From contig NC_066342.1 of NCBI RefSeq assembly GCF_022539315.1, forward strand, positions 16,323,346 through 16,387,345: a DNA stretch of 64,000 bases, written 5' to 3'. The stretch comes from Serinus canaria. Lineage: Eukaryota > Chordata > Aves > Passeriformes > Fringillidae. Shown piece after piece: positions 44,772-57,029 of the stretch (its first letter is position 1; the number at the start of each line of letters is the position of its first letter). The translations under genes were made by a program, and so were the position numbers. The notes beneath the pieces are model-generated. The model did no database searches. It was given only the letters and a program-made list of their open reading frames with translations, and had not been told where the DNA came from.

Positions 44772-46670
44772 CACCTATAGAAAGGATTCCTTATTTTTAG
44801 AAAAAAAACATATTGTTATACTTTAAAAAAATCAAGTTACCTTCTTGATCTATGTCATCTATGCCATTCCTGAACTTTACTGTTCAAAATAAAAATGTGA
44901 GCATCATGTCTTAGCTTGTGAACTGTCGGATGGATATATGGGTAGTGGGTTCCTATAGATCCCATGATGAGGAATAAGTATAGGTAGCCCTTCATGGAAG
45001 AAAAAGGATTCAAAATCAGACTGATAAATCTACTCACTCATCTTTGTGAATTATTTATATGGATGTTTCTAGGTATGAATGAGCAAGTTACTATTCAAAA
45101 CCTATGGTATAAAGTCAGAAATTAGTCTCATATTTTCTTAAATATTAACTCAACATTTCCTAAAGACTGAAAGAGGGTATTATAGGGTAGGAAAATGAAG
45201 GGAGTCAGGAAAGCCATATAAATATTTCTATAAAATATGAGCATCTAGCATCAGTTAAACAAATTCTTATTCACTGCAAATGTATATCAAATCTTAACAA
45301 TTGCAGCAAAATTATTTTTGTTTCACATCACATGAGTAAAGTATGAAGAAAAAGAGATTTGATGTATTTTTTAACAACCTGTGTTTCTCTCCACTGCTGT
45401 GTATCCCGTGTACTGTTCTTATAAGAAGCATGACTGTACAGTCCAATTATGGACTCTTTTCCTTTGTGGTATTTAACCTACATTTATTTATTGACTTTTT
45501 AAGTTTAATTTTTATAAGCACAGCTTTATAAATCTGGTGGTAATACCAACTGGTAAAGAACTCGAAAAACCACAAAAATCTATTTAGGTAATTCTTGCAT
45601 TTACTCATTTACTTTATTGCTATTATTTTTATTAGGTTAAGAAATATCTCACAAGAAAAGTTATGGGAAAGTAAGAATCTCAGTGTTTGGTACATATAGA
45701 ACAAGAGTTCCTGTTCTTTGCATCAGCACTTCTGGTACCCTGAGTTGTAGGTGTCCAGGAGCCAACTGTTAAAAGAGTAGTGAAACAAAACATTTTTTTT
45801 TTTTTGTTTTATTGCAAGACCAACCTAGGTCTGAACTTTTTCTTTTATCCCTTTTTAATATCATCTGCAGACCAGTGAGATCATTCAAATTAAGACACTT
45901 ATTCAAGATAAATGATTTTGAAATTCAAGATATTTTCATGTTTCATGCTTCTGAAACCCAAAGCCATATGAGGCATGGTGGTACTTGCTGTGGTTGGTTT
46001 TTTAAATAAGCATTTCATTGCCTACCAGCTATGGTTGTGTTCTTCACTGTGTAGGAGAGGAGAAGTGACAGGGACTGGTAGGTAATTTTTTAACTTTAAA
46101 TTTTGTTGGGTTTTGTTTGGGTTTTTTTGGTTTTGTTTTTTTTTTAAGAGTAGTGGACTATTTCAAGGCATAGTTGTCTCAGTGGGTGTCATTTTCCAAG
46201 GCTGATGTTTTTAAAGTTTCAGGGAGAACCACTGCCCATTTTTAGAGTGAGACTAGGGCAGGAGCATGTCTTTGTCCATGCTTACAACTGTCGATGTGTT
46301 CTTTAATAAGCTCTGGAAGCTTCATGTTTTGCACTACAAATTTGAAATTTGTCAGGTAGCCTTTTGTGCTTGGGCTCTGCTGTTGATTTGACCACATTAT
46401 AACTCTCTGGGAGAAGGGGAGCAGGCTGTTTCCATCTGCACAGTAGATATGTAGCTTGACATGGCCTGATGTCCATAGTGATGGAATATTCTCATTTTGC
46501 TGGTCCCAAAGCCAGCTGGCCTGTATGCAACCTCCTCTGCCCAGGGATCCCCTGTCACCTGAGACATGTAGGGACAGGATGAAGCTTTATAAGTGCTGCT
46601 TCCAGCTTATGTGGGATGGGACTCTGCTCCCAGTGATGCTTCTGTTAGTGTTTGGCAAAGTTTGAAGCCA
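44772..46670. other. No recognised feature
   Basis: AT-rich sequence with T runs near 45790 and 46090-46150. There are no retroelement ends or genes I can support. Confidence 0.5.
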
Positions 46671-46760
46671 CAAAGAATCATTTAGGTTGAAGAAGTACCT
46701 CTAAGATTATCAAGTCCAACCTTTAGCCCACTACTAAACCATGTCCCCAAGAGCCAAAAC
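46671..46760 (-). mobile_element. CR1 3'-end fragment, minus strand
   Basis: AGAATCATTTAGGTTGAAGA and the following ATCAAGTCCAACC with ACTAAACCATGTCCC match the start of the reversed CR1 3' region, diverged. Confidence 0.7.
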
Positions 46761-47036
46761 CACATGTCTGATTAAAGTGTGTAGGAACATAATCCCATAC
46801 GTGACAATGATTAGGAGAAACTGGAGAGGCTGTGGCTGGCTGCCCAAGGAACATGAAGTGGGTGCAATTGGTGTGAGAGAGATGAATTAAACAAAAAACA
46901 GGTAAGATTTGGAATTTGCTGAGAAAAAAAATGAGAAAAGAGACAAGATAGAAACAGAGGGATAAAATTTTGGTGAAGGTAAAGTCAGACTTCTTGATGA
47001 GAGACTGGAATGGGAAAAATAAGACAAGGATGAATG

Positions 47037-47284
47037 GCTTCAAACTGAGAGAGGCAAGGTTAGATTCTATATTAGGAAAATATTCACTATGAGGTGGTGA
47101 GGCACCAGCACAGGTTGCCCAGAGAAGCTGTGGCTGCCCCATTCCTGGAAGTGTTCACGGCCATGTTGGATGGGGCTTTGAGCAACCTGCTCTAGTGGAA
47201 GGTGTCCCTGCCCATGGCAGGGGGTTGGAACTAGATGATCTTTAAGGTCCCTTCCAACCCAAACCATTCTAGCATTCTGTGATG
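47037..47284 (+). mobile_element. CR1 3'-end fragment, plus strand
   Basis: The sequence has the CR1 phrases GGTTGCCCAGAGAAGCTGTG, GGAAGTGTTCACGGCCATG and GGAACTAGATGATCTTTAAG, and ends in AACCATTCTAGCATTCTGTG with a decayed octamer tail. It is an old truncated copy. Confidence 0.85.
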
Positions 47285-47586
47285 ATAAGCTGTGTATGGG
47301 GTAAGTAGAAGCTGATAAAAGAAAGATCTGAGAAGGAATAGGGTCTGGGAGGGCAAGAAGCTGAGAATGAGCTACAGGGAGGGAAAACAGGATGGGTAAT
47401 GGCTGTACATAGCAGAGGGAGCCATGGGTGGATGAGAAAGATGTGACTGGAGATGGTGGAAGGCTCAAGGTCCTACTTGAGGCTATCTAACTTGTTCCAA
47501 TGGGAACACCCTTTGGAAGAAAGCACATCATGGCACATGAGCCTCATGAGCATAGTGCGAATTAAGCAACTTCCGCTTTGGTTGGT

Positions 47587-48402
47587 TGTCCCAGTTTAAA
47601 AGACAGGTGTCTGCCACAGAAGGCAGGAACCTTCCTTGAATAGAAACAATGACCTGCTCCCTCCAAATTATTATAACTTCTAAATTATGCAACTTTGAGG
47701 CAAAGATATGAGAAAAGGAATAACAGTTATTTCCTGACACAGCGTTGCTGCGGTCACAGAGAGATGTTCTCCGTCTGCTCACTCCCTGAGACCGATGCAG
47801 TCTTGAGAGGGGCCGCCCCCAGATCTGTGCAGAGACTTTCTCGGGTGGCAGTGCATACAGGGGCTCGTGGCTCCTTGCAGCTGTGGCGTGGGTGGCACAG
47901 CAGCAGCACAGTACGAAGAACTGATTTGCGGAAACTAACAAACTCCACAACTTTTGTGAAAGTTGTGAAGCCAGTATGTTTGTTACAGTGCTGGATGCAT
48001 GCGGGGACTGCTTCTTTCAATATACATGCCTACCTCTGGGAACTCCAGATCCTTTTTTATCTCTCTTTGAAATACATATGCATGCAGTTTCACAATAGAT
48101 TCATACATATTCATTCTACTCTTTCGGAGTGACATTTGCTGCTAATTCTTCTTTATCAGAAAGAATTCTTGGGTCAGGTTGCCCCTTCTCCTAAGAGTCT
48201 CTCTGTCTGCTCCTCTCTTATCTCTTGACCTTCGGCTGCAGCAGTTTCTCCGAGCATAGGCTTTCTACAGCATAGGCTTTCTACGAGAACAGGCAGTCAG
48301 ACTAAACAGCTATGTTTTTTAACTACAGACTTAACACAAAGATGTACATTTCACCTAAATCAAAATGGATTTCTACTCTGAATAATTTTCACTGTCTCAT
48401 TT
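47587..48402 (-). mobile_element. 3' LTR of ERV-H
   Basis: The plus strand begins TGTCCCAGTTTAAAAGACAGG and ends near TGTCTCA beside the polypurine tract. Its final segment on the minus strand (CATATCTTTGCC, CTTCTGTGGCAGACACCTGTC) resembles the end of the LTR at 53358-54039. Confidence 0.75.
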
Positions 48403-48429
48403 CTCCCCCCTTTCCTAAAAGTAAGCAAA

Positions 48430-50300
48430 TTCTTTTACTTATTGTAAATCCTTAAGACAATAAGTGTTTTTTAATTCTTTGTCATGTACGTTTGATAAGG
48501 AGGTTAACACAGCTACGCGCTCACTGTGGTATTTTCTAATTTTCAAATTAGCCATATAAAGGATAACTCTAAACCTATTTTAACTAATATTAATAAAACT
48601 ACAATGGGATGACACAACTTATTAAAGTTGTCATTTGCAGTTGGTGACTACTTAAAGATCACATCCCACCAGTGATGATCTGCATTTTGTTTCATTCTTT
48701 GTAGAATCTTGGTTATTTCTTTTGTATCATGTTGGATAGTAATTAAGGGTTTTTTTTCAATTTCTTGAATTTTCTTAAAGTTCTCTAGTAGGTCTTGGTG
48801 TTTAATTAGTTGTTTTATCAATGTGAGGTTTATTCCAATAGGAGTGGGTGATAGTCTGTGATACATTGTACAATTGGTTTTAATTAACTGGTGGGATTTC
48901 ACTGGGGCCAAGTATGAAAAATTACACTTGATAATCTTAACAAAATTACAAATACAAAAATTAGAATGATTTATACTAGACAAAATAACATTGTTGTTAT
49001 CAATCTTTACAGCAGCACAAGCAGTTCTCAGGCACACACAACCTTTACTAGTATATACGAGCACAGTTTTCTGATCAGTGACTAGATGACTCTCGAAGCG
49101 GCAAATACTCTGTTCAGTGTCTAGACACACATCTTGGGCATTAATAGTATTGTTTTCAAAAATGAATCTTAGTTGTTCTCTAGTAATACAGGATTTTAAG
49201 TTTACTGTTTGCTACTTTTCATTCACCTTTTGTGCTTACGCTTTATGTTCTGAAGGGTACAGCACTGGTTTTTATGATTTAATTTTAGTGCAATGATGGG
49301 GTGGATAATGTAAACAGTGGCATTACATATGGTAAGCACAAAGGCAGTGGCCACATTAGAAGCAGGATCATAGCTGAAATTTACCATAGTCTACTGGGAT
49401 TGTAACTTCTTTTCAAAATTAATTGCATTATCTCAGATAACTTCCTGAATTTCAGCTGGAAAATTATTTTTACCCCCTTCCCATATGATTAAAGCTGCTG
49501 TTGCTTGCATCCATAACTGTGCTTGTATACAACTGAAAACTGAAGACACATTATCTTGATTTGTATTAAGCGTTTCTACTATTAGCTTGTGGTCTTGGTC
49601 TCCGGTTTTTTCCTACTTTGGCAGTACTTTTGAAATCTGCTACTGGCTAGTTCTTAATGTTAATAGAGATGACTGTAAGGGCTGTTTCAATTTTGTTAGG
49701 CCACCTGCTGTAGTGGCTAGCTTATTCATCAGTATTTTTTAATTAATTCTATTTCAAACTCCCAATCTTGTTTTTAATATCTCAGATTTTTTCTTATTCT
49801 GCTCTTGAGGTATACTTGTCTTTGTAACTATGTTGTCTAGCTGTCAAAGGATATTCTTAGGAAAGAGGAGCAGGCTGGTTGGATTTTTGAGATGTTAATT
49901 TGCATTAGCAATTCAACACGTTTGAGAGACCATTCTGGATTGAATAACAGTTGTTGTTCACCCACATTCTTAATGATGTATGGGCCTATTTTATATACTT
50001 CGGGTTCAAGTTTGTGTTGGGTTTGAACTGCTTGGGTACTGGTGTGAGTTGTATAAGGTTCTGCCATTGTAAAAATGTAGTATCTATTTTAAATTTAAAT
50101 GAGAGCTTGATAGTATCACCTAGAGGTAAGTCACTTTTATAGGGTGTATTAAATTTAAGTATTTAGGTGTAATAAGGTAAGTCACTTTTATAGGGTGTAT
50201 TAAATTTATGTATTAAATATAGGGTGTATTAAATTTAAATGAGAGCTTGATAGTATCACCTAGAGGTAAGTCACTTTTATAGGGTGTATTAAGGTAAAAA
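48430..50300 (-). pseudogene. env: env of ERV-H, broken
   Basis: Minus-strand frames at 50067-49837 and 49130-48648 lie between integrase and the polypurine tract, where env belongs. The second (160 codons) has a Cys-rich core (CVCLRTACAAVKIDNNNVIL, then CICNFVKIIKCNF) followed by a helical, heptad-like LLENFKKIQEIEKKPL. This fits an envelope surface/transmembrane region, though I cannot name the closest family. Tandem repeats near 50094-50300 disturb the upstream part. No full-length frame remains. Confidence 0.5.
50094..50300 (-). repeat. Local duplications in ERV-H env
   Basis: AAGTCACTTTTATAGGGTG occurs three times, and GAGAGCTTGATAGTATCACC twice, within about 200 bp, which indicates stepwise tandem duplication. 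Confidence 0.85.
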
Positions 50301-50763
50301 TTACACTAACAGTCTGATTTGCTTGGGCTATCACAAACTTCCTGGTGTTTGTATACAGGAGAGGATTAGACACTAATTGCATTTGGTCTTTCATGAGCTG
50401 TTTCATTGACCACTTGGCACTTTACCTTGATTTCTTCTCTTCTGATCCTTTGAAGTGTCTACAGTTCCTGTTCTTGCCACTCCTGCTCTTCATATACTTG
50501 ATTCCTGTGGAATACTACAGTGGATAGGTTTAAATCTTTTATCTCAGAAGGTTTTCTCATGGATTTAGTATACTGATTAAAAGCTTGGGACTAAGGCCAT
50601 TCAGCATTGCTTTGAATAGAGGTACTCTCTAATTTTAGGATTTCAGTTTTAATTATACAGAAAACAATTTTGTAAATGAAATTATAAACTACCCCTGGCC
50701 GCAATATACTTATTTTGCTTGAGAAAGTTTTAGTTTTAGTTTATTGTCTCTTGGTGTTACTCT

Positions 50764-52290
50764 CTAAGGGGCTTCTAGGGCTTTCTTTACTCGAGAGTGG
50801 TGGATCCAGGCATTCTGTTCCTTGATCTTGATTGCGGTGAAGGTGGTGAGAAGTGCCTGGAATGGTCCCTCCAACTGCGGTTCTAAAGTTTTTTCTGTAA
50901 GAGACTTAACATATACATAATCTCCAGGCTGTATGTTATGTACTAGTCCATCTAGCTCCCTGCTCCGAGTTCCAGCCACGTGTTTCTCAATTTCTCTGTT
51001 TGCTTAAAGCTACCACGTAGGTGGCCAGTGTTACCTTCGCAGTGTGGGTGGACATTTTCTTTTGCATTCCATATGGTCTTCTATAAAGCATTTCAAAGGG
51101 ACTCAGCTTTTCTTTAGCTCGAGGTTTAGTTCGAATTCGCAAGAGTCCTCGTGGAAGAGCTTAGGGCCAGGGTAGATTAACTTCCTGCCTTAGCTTTACA
51201 ATTTGCTGCTTAATCAAATGATTTATTTTCTGCACTTGGCTGCTCGTTTGGGGTGGTATGGAATGTGAAGTTCTCAATCTATGCTCAGGTGGCTACTAAT
51301 CTGTTGCACTATTTTGGAAATTAAATGTGATCCTCTATCCGAGGATATTGTGTCTGGAACTCTGAAGCGTAATATTATTTCTTGTAATAATACCCTGGTT
51401 ACTTCTCAAGCCTTGACAGTTCTGGTGGGGAACGCTTCTGGACACCTTGAAAATGTATCTGTCAGTGCTAATAAATACTGATACCCCCCTTTCCTATGGA
51501 GTTCTGAAAAGTCAATTTGCCACTGCTGTCCAGGCCCATGGCCCCTCCCAATCTGACTGAGTTTCAGCCTGGGGGTATTTTTGGGGTTAGTCTGGAGGCA
51601 AAGATCACACTGTCGGGTCACTTGAGTAATAGTGGCATATAAAGTCTTGGCAATGATTCTTTCAATCAAGTAGGTGTTTAGGGTATCTATTCTCTAGTGT
51701 GCTTTCTGATGTTCTTTTCTTACTAGTGACCACAACAAATGGGAAGGGATTGCCAGCTTTCTTTCAATGGTAGCCTACCCTTTTTGGTTATATGTCTCTT
51801 TCTGATTTTTAATTAGTTTTCTATCTTTCTTATTATATTCTGGCTTACCTTAAAGGGAAATTTGTTCATCTGGAATTAGGGCTCTTTTAATAGTTACTTT
51901 ACTTTTTGCTGCTTCTTTTGCCTCTCTATCGGCCACCTCATTTCTTTCTTCTAATTCTGAGCTCATTCTTTGGTGTGCTTTAACATGCATAATTGTTACC
52001 TTTTCAGGCAGCTGAACTGCTTCCAGCATGATTATCTCTTGTGCATGTTTGATGTTTTTTCCTTGTGAGGTCAGTAGTCCCCTCTCTTTCCAGATGGCTC
52101 TTTGTGCATGCACAACTCTGAATGCATACCTTCAGTCTGTATAGATGTTTATTCTTTTTCCTTTTGCTATTTCGAAGACACGGGTTAGTGTAATTATCTC
52201 GGTCTTCTGCGCAGAGGTGCTTGTTGGTAAGGGTCTCAATTCTATCACTTCTCTGCATGTAGTCACTGTGTATCCAGCATGTCGCTTTCA
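50764..52290 (-). pseudogene. pol: RNase H and integrase of ERV-H, broken
   Basis: On the minus strand RNase H (52290-51850) has a TSTSAQKTEIITLTRV-like helix, the YTD region and VTIMHVKAHQRMSSELEER. Integrase has an HHCC end with CDLCLQTNPKN, the core start QWQIDFSELHRKGGYQYLL (first catalytic Asp) at 51669-51406, and the C-terminal GPFQALLTTFTAIKIKEQ ending AWIHHSRVKKALEAP at 50979-50764. That ending is typical of murine-leukaemia-type integrases. Gaps between these frames are shifted, so no complete enzyme is encoded. Confidence 0.8.
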
Positions 52291-52294
52291 CCAC

Positions 52295-52795
52295 TGTGAA
52301 CCAAGGCAAAGGAATAGGGAGTGATCACTTGTTTGTGTTCCAAGGAAGTTTATTTCCCCAGGGGAGTCAGGGACAAGTGACAATAATGGAGGGCAACAGA
52401 ACTGCTTTTAAGGAAGGGAGGGAATAAGGGGAGGACACAACTTTTCACCAATAGGAAGGCATTAGGGCAGGGGTGCAGGGTAAGGGCTATCCAATAGAAG
52501 CCAACAAGGGGAAGGAGCAAACATTACAATCCAGTCTTGCTTTGAGGAAGGGATGAAGGACAGGGAACATTCCAGAGCAAAAAGGGTGTGCTATATTTGA
52601 CAGACCAGGGTAAGACAAAGGAACAAGGGAGGTACAAAGAGACTGACAGAGGGATTGACATACACTTGGCAGGAAAATCTTGGGGTAAACAACTCAGGAC
52701 TGAACCATCAGGGAAACCAAATGGGGTACATGGAACGAACCATTACAAACTTACAACAAGGAATATTTAAAACCCATTACAAAAGAACAAACTGG
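52295..52795 (-). mobile_element. LTR-like element between ERV-H and ERVL copy C
   Basis: It starts TGTGAACCAAGGC on the plus strand and carries a reversed polyadenylation signal (GAAGTTTATTTCC near 52350). The right end is uncertain (TTACA at about 52782, or up to the CAGCAATGTCC of ERVL). It sits exactly at the junction of two truncated elements. Confidence 0.55.
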
Positions 52796-53357
52796 ATCAG
52801 CAATGTCCAGGGCCAACTGGACGGCTTTGAGTTCAGCAAGTTGGCTCAAGCCACCTTCTCCTTCAGTAACTTCTGCAACTTGTCACATGGGGCTTCATAT
52901 GGCTGCTTCCGTTTTCGGTTCATCCCTACAGTGCAACAAGAACTGTCAATGAAAAAAGTGTATTGTGTTTCTTCTTTTGGCAGTAGGTTGTACAGTGGAG
53001 CTTCCTCAGCACAGGTCACTTGTTTCTGCTCCTCTTCATCTGTCGACCAAAGTTCTCACCTTTAGGCTAATTTGTAATTATCTCCAAGATCCCAGGGTGA
53101 TTCATGTTTCCAATACAGGCTGTGGCAGGACATGTTACCACCCCCAACCCCCCCACACCTCCTGATAGTGCATAAAGAGATAACCCAGGCTGAAAGGCCC
53201 AGAAAGGGGTCATTTCTAGCTCCAAAAGAGCTCAGGCCTCAGCTAAGAATCAACATCTTAGTCTGGAGAGCAAATGTGGGAAATGTGGGAAGAAATAAAA
53301 GAAATATTCTTGACTGAGAGACTGCTTTACAAATAGGTACTTTTAACTTTGCGCTGT

Positions 53358-54039
53358 TGTTCCAGATTGCAAGGCAAGATGTATTCTATTACCATCTGTA
53401 TGGCAGTTATCTGGAGTCAAGTGAGAAATTCTCCTTATCTCTCTCCCTGAGTGATCATCATCACTCCTTCTTGGCAGGGGACATCTGCTGATAACAAGCT
53501 ATTGAATGTCACTGCATGACTGATAAGAAAAATAACATCCCATTGTGACATGCTCCGCCCAGAGGGAGGAGCCAAGCATTGCTACACAGATATAATCCGG
53601 AGATTCTGACACACCAGCACGGCTTCCCACTGGATTCCCCAGAGGAACAGCAGCTGCTTCTACTTCCACAGATATGCGGAGGAAGAATACCCCCTTTTTC
53701 TACAGGACCCCCCTGCTCCTATAGAACCGCATCTGACACTTCAGGAAGACTGCAGCCACTTTTCCAACTAGACTGCTACCAACACCCTGACCAACAGGGT
53801 GTCTGGTTGAGTTCTGACTCTGTCAGTGTTGTTCTAGTGTATTGCATTGTTTTATTTTATCTTTTTTTTTTTCCCTTCCCTATTAAAGATCTGTTATTTC
53901 CTGCTCCCATATTTTTTGCCTGAGAGCCCCTTAATTGAAAATTCATAGCAATTCAGAGGGGTGGGGAGGGTTTGCATTCTCCATTTCAGGGGAGGCTCCT
54001 GCCTTATTTAGCAGGCATCTGTCTTTCCAAACCAAGACA
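53358..54039 (+). mobile_element. Nested LTR 1 (5-bp duplication)
   Basis: TGTTCCAGATTGC...AAACCAAGACA is flanked by GCTGT (53353-53357 and 54040-54044). It contains the familiar avian LTR phrase GACATGCTCCGCCCAGAGG and a T-rich segment before CTATTAAAG near 53880. Confidence 0.85.
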
Positions 54040-54120
54040 GCTGTATGTACCTACTAGTAGTTTCTTTTTTGTCTTTATTCCTGTGTAGTATTAGTTTGTT
54101 TTAAGTCTTATGTCTGTTAG

Positions 54121-54481
54121 TGTGGGAAAGACATTTCTCTGCTGTTCTTGTGAGCCAGGGAAGGCTTCCTGAAGATAAGGAAAGCCTCATATCTCTCTCA
54201 AGGAATTTACCAGGGCTATCACCATGACAACGTGAAGAAAGAGAGAAAAAAGTGTAAACAAAAGGATCTGGACTTTGGTTGGCTTACACAGTGGCGTGGC
54301 TCCATTCACCTATTGAAAGTTTTGTTTCTTCTTTATGACCAATGGGCAGTGTATGTGTTCGTTAAGTAAATGTAAACATGTTGTAAAACTATAAAAGCAA
54401 TAGGTTGTTTCAATAAATAAGTCTAAAGAGCTTTCTGAGTTAGTCCTAGTGCTTTGCGCTGTGTGGGGCTCAATAGCAACA
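54121..54481 (+). mobile_element. Nested LTR 2 (6-bp duplication)
   Basis: TGTGGGAAAGACATTTC...CAATAGCAACA is flanked by a perfect TGTTAG (54115-54120 and 54482-54487). It has CTATAAAAGC near 54390 and CAATAAATAAG near 54412. Confidence 0.9.
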
Positions 54482-54500
54482 TGTTAGTTTTATGTCTATT

Positions 54501-54917
54501 TGTGGCATTCACATTTTCTGGAAAAATCCCTTTGCCCAGGATTTTTCTCCTGGGAAGGTGAGAAGCCTCAGAGAAAAAGGAAAACAATAATTATCTGATT
54601 TGCTTCTACCGTGTTTTGCTCCTTTGGAATGTGTTTGGAGATTGCTTACCAACAGGTGGTTGTTTCATTGGTTTTCTGTGAATTGTTTTGACTCAATGGC
54701 CAATCAGGGTGAAGCTGTGTTGAGACTCTGGAGAGTCACAAGTTTTCATTATTATCTTTTTAGCCTTCTGTAAGTATCCTTTCTGTATTCTTTTGTATAG
54801 TTTAGTATAGCAGTCTTTAATATAATATAGTATCATAAAATAATAAATTAGCCTTCTGAGACTATGGAGTCAGATTCATCATTCCTTCCTCTGTCTGGGG
54901 GCAACCCAAATACAATA
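54501..54917 (+). mobile_element. Nested LTR 3 with ATA end (6-bp duplication)
   Basis: It begins TGTGGCATTCACATTTTCTGG and ends CCCAAATACAATA, flanked by a perfect TCTATT (54495-54500 and 54918-54923). It is homologous to 34616-35157, which shows the same ATA end. AATAATAAATT lies near 54840. Confidence 0.85.
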
Positions 54918-55089
54918 TCTATTAAGTAAATAATTCATTCTATAATAGACCAAATCAGCCTTTATTAAAGAACTTGTGAATGAGAGTGGGTTTTGGGGTG
55001 CTGGCCAACTCAATAAAGCTACTGCCTGATGCCAGACACCTGGGCAAAAAGCAGGGACTTATCTAAACCCCCACATCCATCTGTAACAC

Positions 55090-56618
55090 AGACGCCCTGT
55101 GTAATCTGGGCAATCCACTCACTCTATGTAACATTGTTGGCGTGGGGGGTAGAGGGAACCTTTCCTTTGAACATCCACCCCAGCACTGGTAGTCGGGGTG
55201 CCAGGAGAAGTTGTGCCTCTGTGCCAATCACCTCTGAGGTGGCTTGGACTCCTTCATAGGCTGCCAAGATTTCCTTCTCTGTTGGGGTGTAGTTGGTTTC
55301 AGACCCTCTGTAACTTCAACTCCAAAATCCTAGTGGCTGACCTCGAGTCTCACCAGGCACCTTCTGCCAAAGGCTCCAGGAAGGACCATTGCTCCTGGCC
55401 GCAGAGTAAAGCACATTCTTCACCTCTGGTCCTGTCCTGACTGGGCCAAGGACTACTGCATGAGCAATCTCCTGCTTGATCTGGGCAAAAGCTTGCTGCT
55501 GTTCACCACCCCAGTGGAAATCATTCTTCTTGCAGGTTACCAGGTAAAGAGGGCTCACGATCTGACTGTATTCAGGAATGTGCATCCTCCAAAAACATAT
55601 GGCACCTAGAAAAGCTTGCATTTCCTTCTTGCTGGTCAGTGGAGACATAGCTGTGATCTTATTGATGACCTTGGTGGGTATCTGATGACATCCATCTTGC
55701 CACTTCACTCTCAGGAACTATATCTCTCAGGCAGGTCCCTTGACCTTACTCTTTTTGATGGCAAGGCTGGCTTCCAGGAGAATCTGGACAATTTTTCCTC
55801 CTTTCTCAAATACTTCTGCTGCCATGTTTCTTTACACAATGATGTCACCGATGTACTGCAAATGCTTGGGACCTTCACCCTTTTCCAGTACAGTCTGGGT
55901 CAGTCCATGGTAAATGGTGGGGCTGTATCATCGAAGGGGTATCGGGGACAGACAAAGGTGATACAGAGACTCCATCATCAGAAGGAATGAAAAGACACTT
56001 TATTATTAGAAATCTACAGTTCTTATAGAAACAATGGTGGACCTAAGACCTGATTGGCCTTTAGGAGTCTTCTCTCACACTATTGGTGAACTATGAATAG
56101 CACAATCTGGAGAATCACATCTATACACAACGGTTACAGAAAGAGAGATAATATTTGTTTGAATTCTTCTCTCTAAGTTTCCCACAGCTTCTCACAGCTT
56201 CCCAGGAAAATCCTGGGAGAGCTATGTTTGTCTCTGTTCAGAGAATATGTGATTACCACAGGGCTGTGCTTCCACCCCTGGGGCAGTAGATTGCAAGCAT
56301 AGTGCACACCCCTCCAGGTGAAGGCAAACTGTGGCCCGAACTCTGCTGCCAGAGGAATGGAGAAAATGCATTTGCAATGTCTATAGTGGCATACTACTTT
56401 GCTGCTTTGGACTACAGTTCATGCTGAAGCTTCAGCATGTCCAGCACAGCAGTGCTCAGCAGTGGGGTAATTTCATTCAAGCCACGATAGTCCACTGTCG
56501 ATCTCCATTCCACTTCAGACTTCTGCACAGGCCAAATGGGGCTGTTGAAGGGTGAGTGGGCCTTTCTGACCACCCCTTGACTCTCCAGTTCACAGATCAC
56601 CTTGTCAATGGGGATCAT
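55090..56618 (-). pseudogene. pol: Reverse transcriptase of ERVL copy C, broken
   Basis: The minus strand encodes FNSPIWPVQKSEVEWRSTVD near 56550-56500. After the LTR insertion it continues with the thumb and connection segment MKWQDGCHQIPTKVINKITA and SKKEMQAFLGAICFWRMHI. The catalytic loop region at 55920-55780 is shifted. It is homologous along its length to 27500-28600 of copy B, with several stops. Confidence 0.8.
55924..56260 (-). mobile_element. Solo LTR (minus) in copy C reverse transcriptase
   Basis: The plus strand runs TGTATCATCGAAGG to TGATTACCACA, flanked by GGGC (55920-55923 and 56261-56264). A reversed polyadenylation signal (CACTTTATTATT) lies near 56001. At 337 bp it resembles the LTR at 2409-2739. 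Excision restores the GGTGGGGCTGTGCTTCC target. Confidence 0.8.
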
Positions 56619-56639
56619 GGCACCTCGATTCGTTCAGTA

Positions 56640-57026
56640 CTACCAGTGATGCACTGCTGAGGTGGCAGTCAGTACTTGTTGTTTCTTCCCCCTCAGGAGT
56701 CCTACTACAGAAGGATTTTTGGACAGCCCAGACAAGGTGTTCAACTGCCTAATGCCCTCTGCCTCCACAGCAGCTATCCCAAAAACCCACTTGAGTCCTT
56801 TTGGGTCTCTGAAATAACCACTCCAGAGGAAATCTATGACAAGAATACACAAGGCCTCTGGGTCAGCCACAATAGGGTGTTTCTTCCACTCCTTCCCAGT
56901 CAAGTTCACTTCAGCTTCCAACAGGGTCAACTGCTGCGATCCCTCTGTCACACCAGCAATAGAAACGGGTTCTGCCCCCACACGTCCCAATGGTATTAAA
57001 GTACACTGTGCACCAGTATCAACCAA
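56640..57026 (-). pseudogene. Protease of ERVL copy C
   Basis: About 128 open minus-strand codons begin in the retroviral aspartic protease motif MVDTGAQCTLIPLGRVGAE, the best preserved protease active site in this window. They continue through ADPEALCILVIDFLWSGYF. The upstream start is lost. Confidence 0.75.
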
Positions 57027-57029
57027 AGC

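Larger units (their letters stand above)
47587..52290 (-). mobile_element. ERV-H, gammaretrovirus-like provirus, minus strand, 5'-truncated
   Basis: On the minus strand the order is RNase H (from 52290), integrase, env, polypurine tract (reversed CTCCCCCCTTTCCTAAA at 48404-48420) and 3' LTR (48402-47587). Reverse transcriptase, protease, gag and the 5' LTR are absent; the element stops at the LTR near 52295. It is a different lineage from ERV-G, with a different LTR and clearly better preserved integrase codons. Confidence 0.8.
53121..55088 (+). mobile_element. LTR in ERVL copy C carrying three nested LTRs
   Basis: TGTGGCAG...CTGTAACA has inverted ends TGTKRCAG and flanks CAGGC (53116-53120) and CAGAC (55089-55093), a 5-bp duplication with one change. 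AATAAAGC lies near 55012. After removing the nested LTRs about 490 bp remain. On both sides the ERVL RNase H boundary rejoins. Confidence 0.8.
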
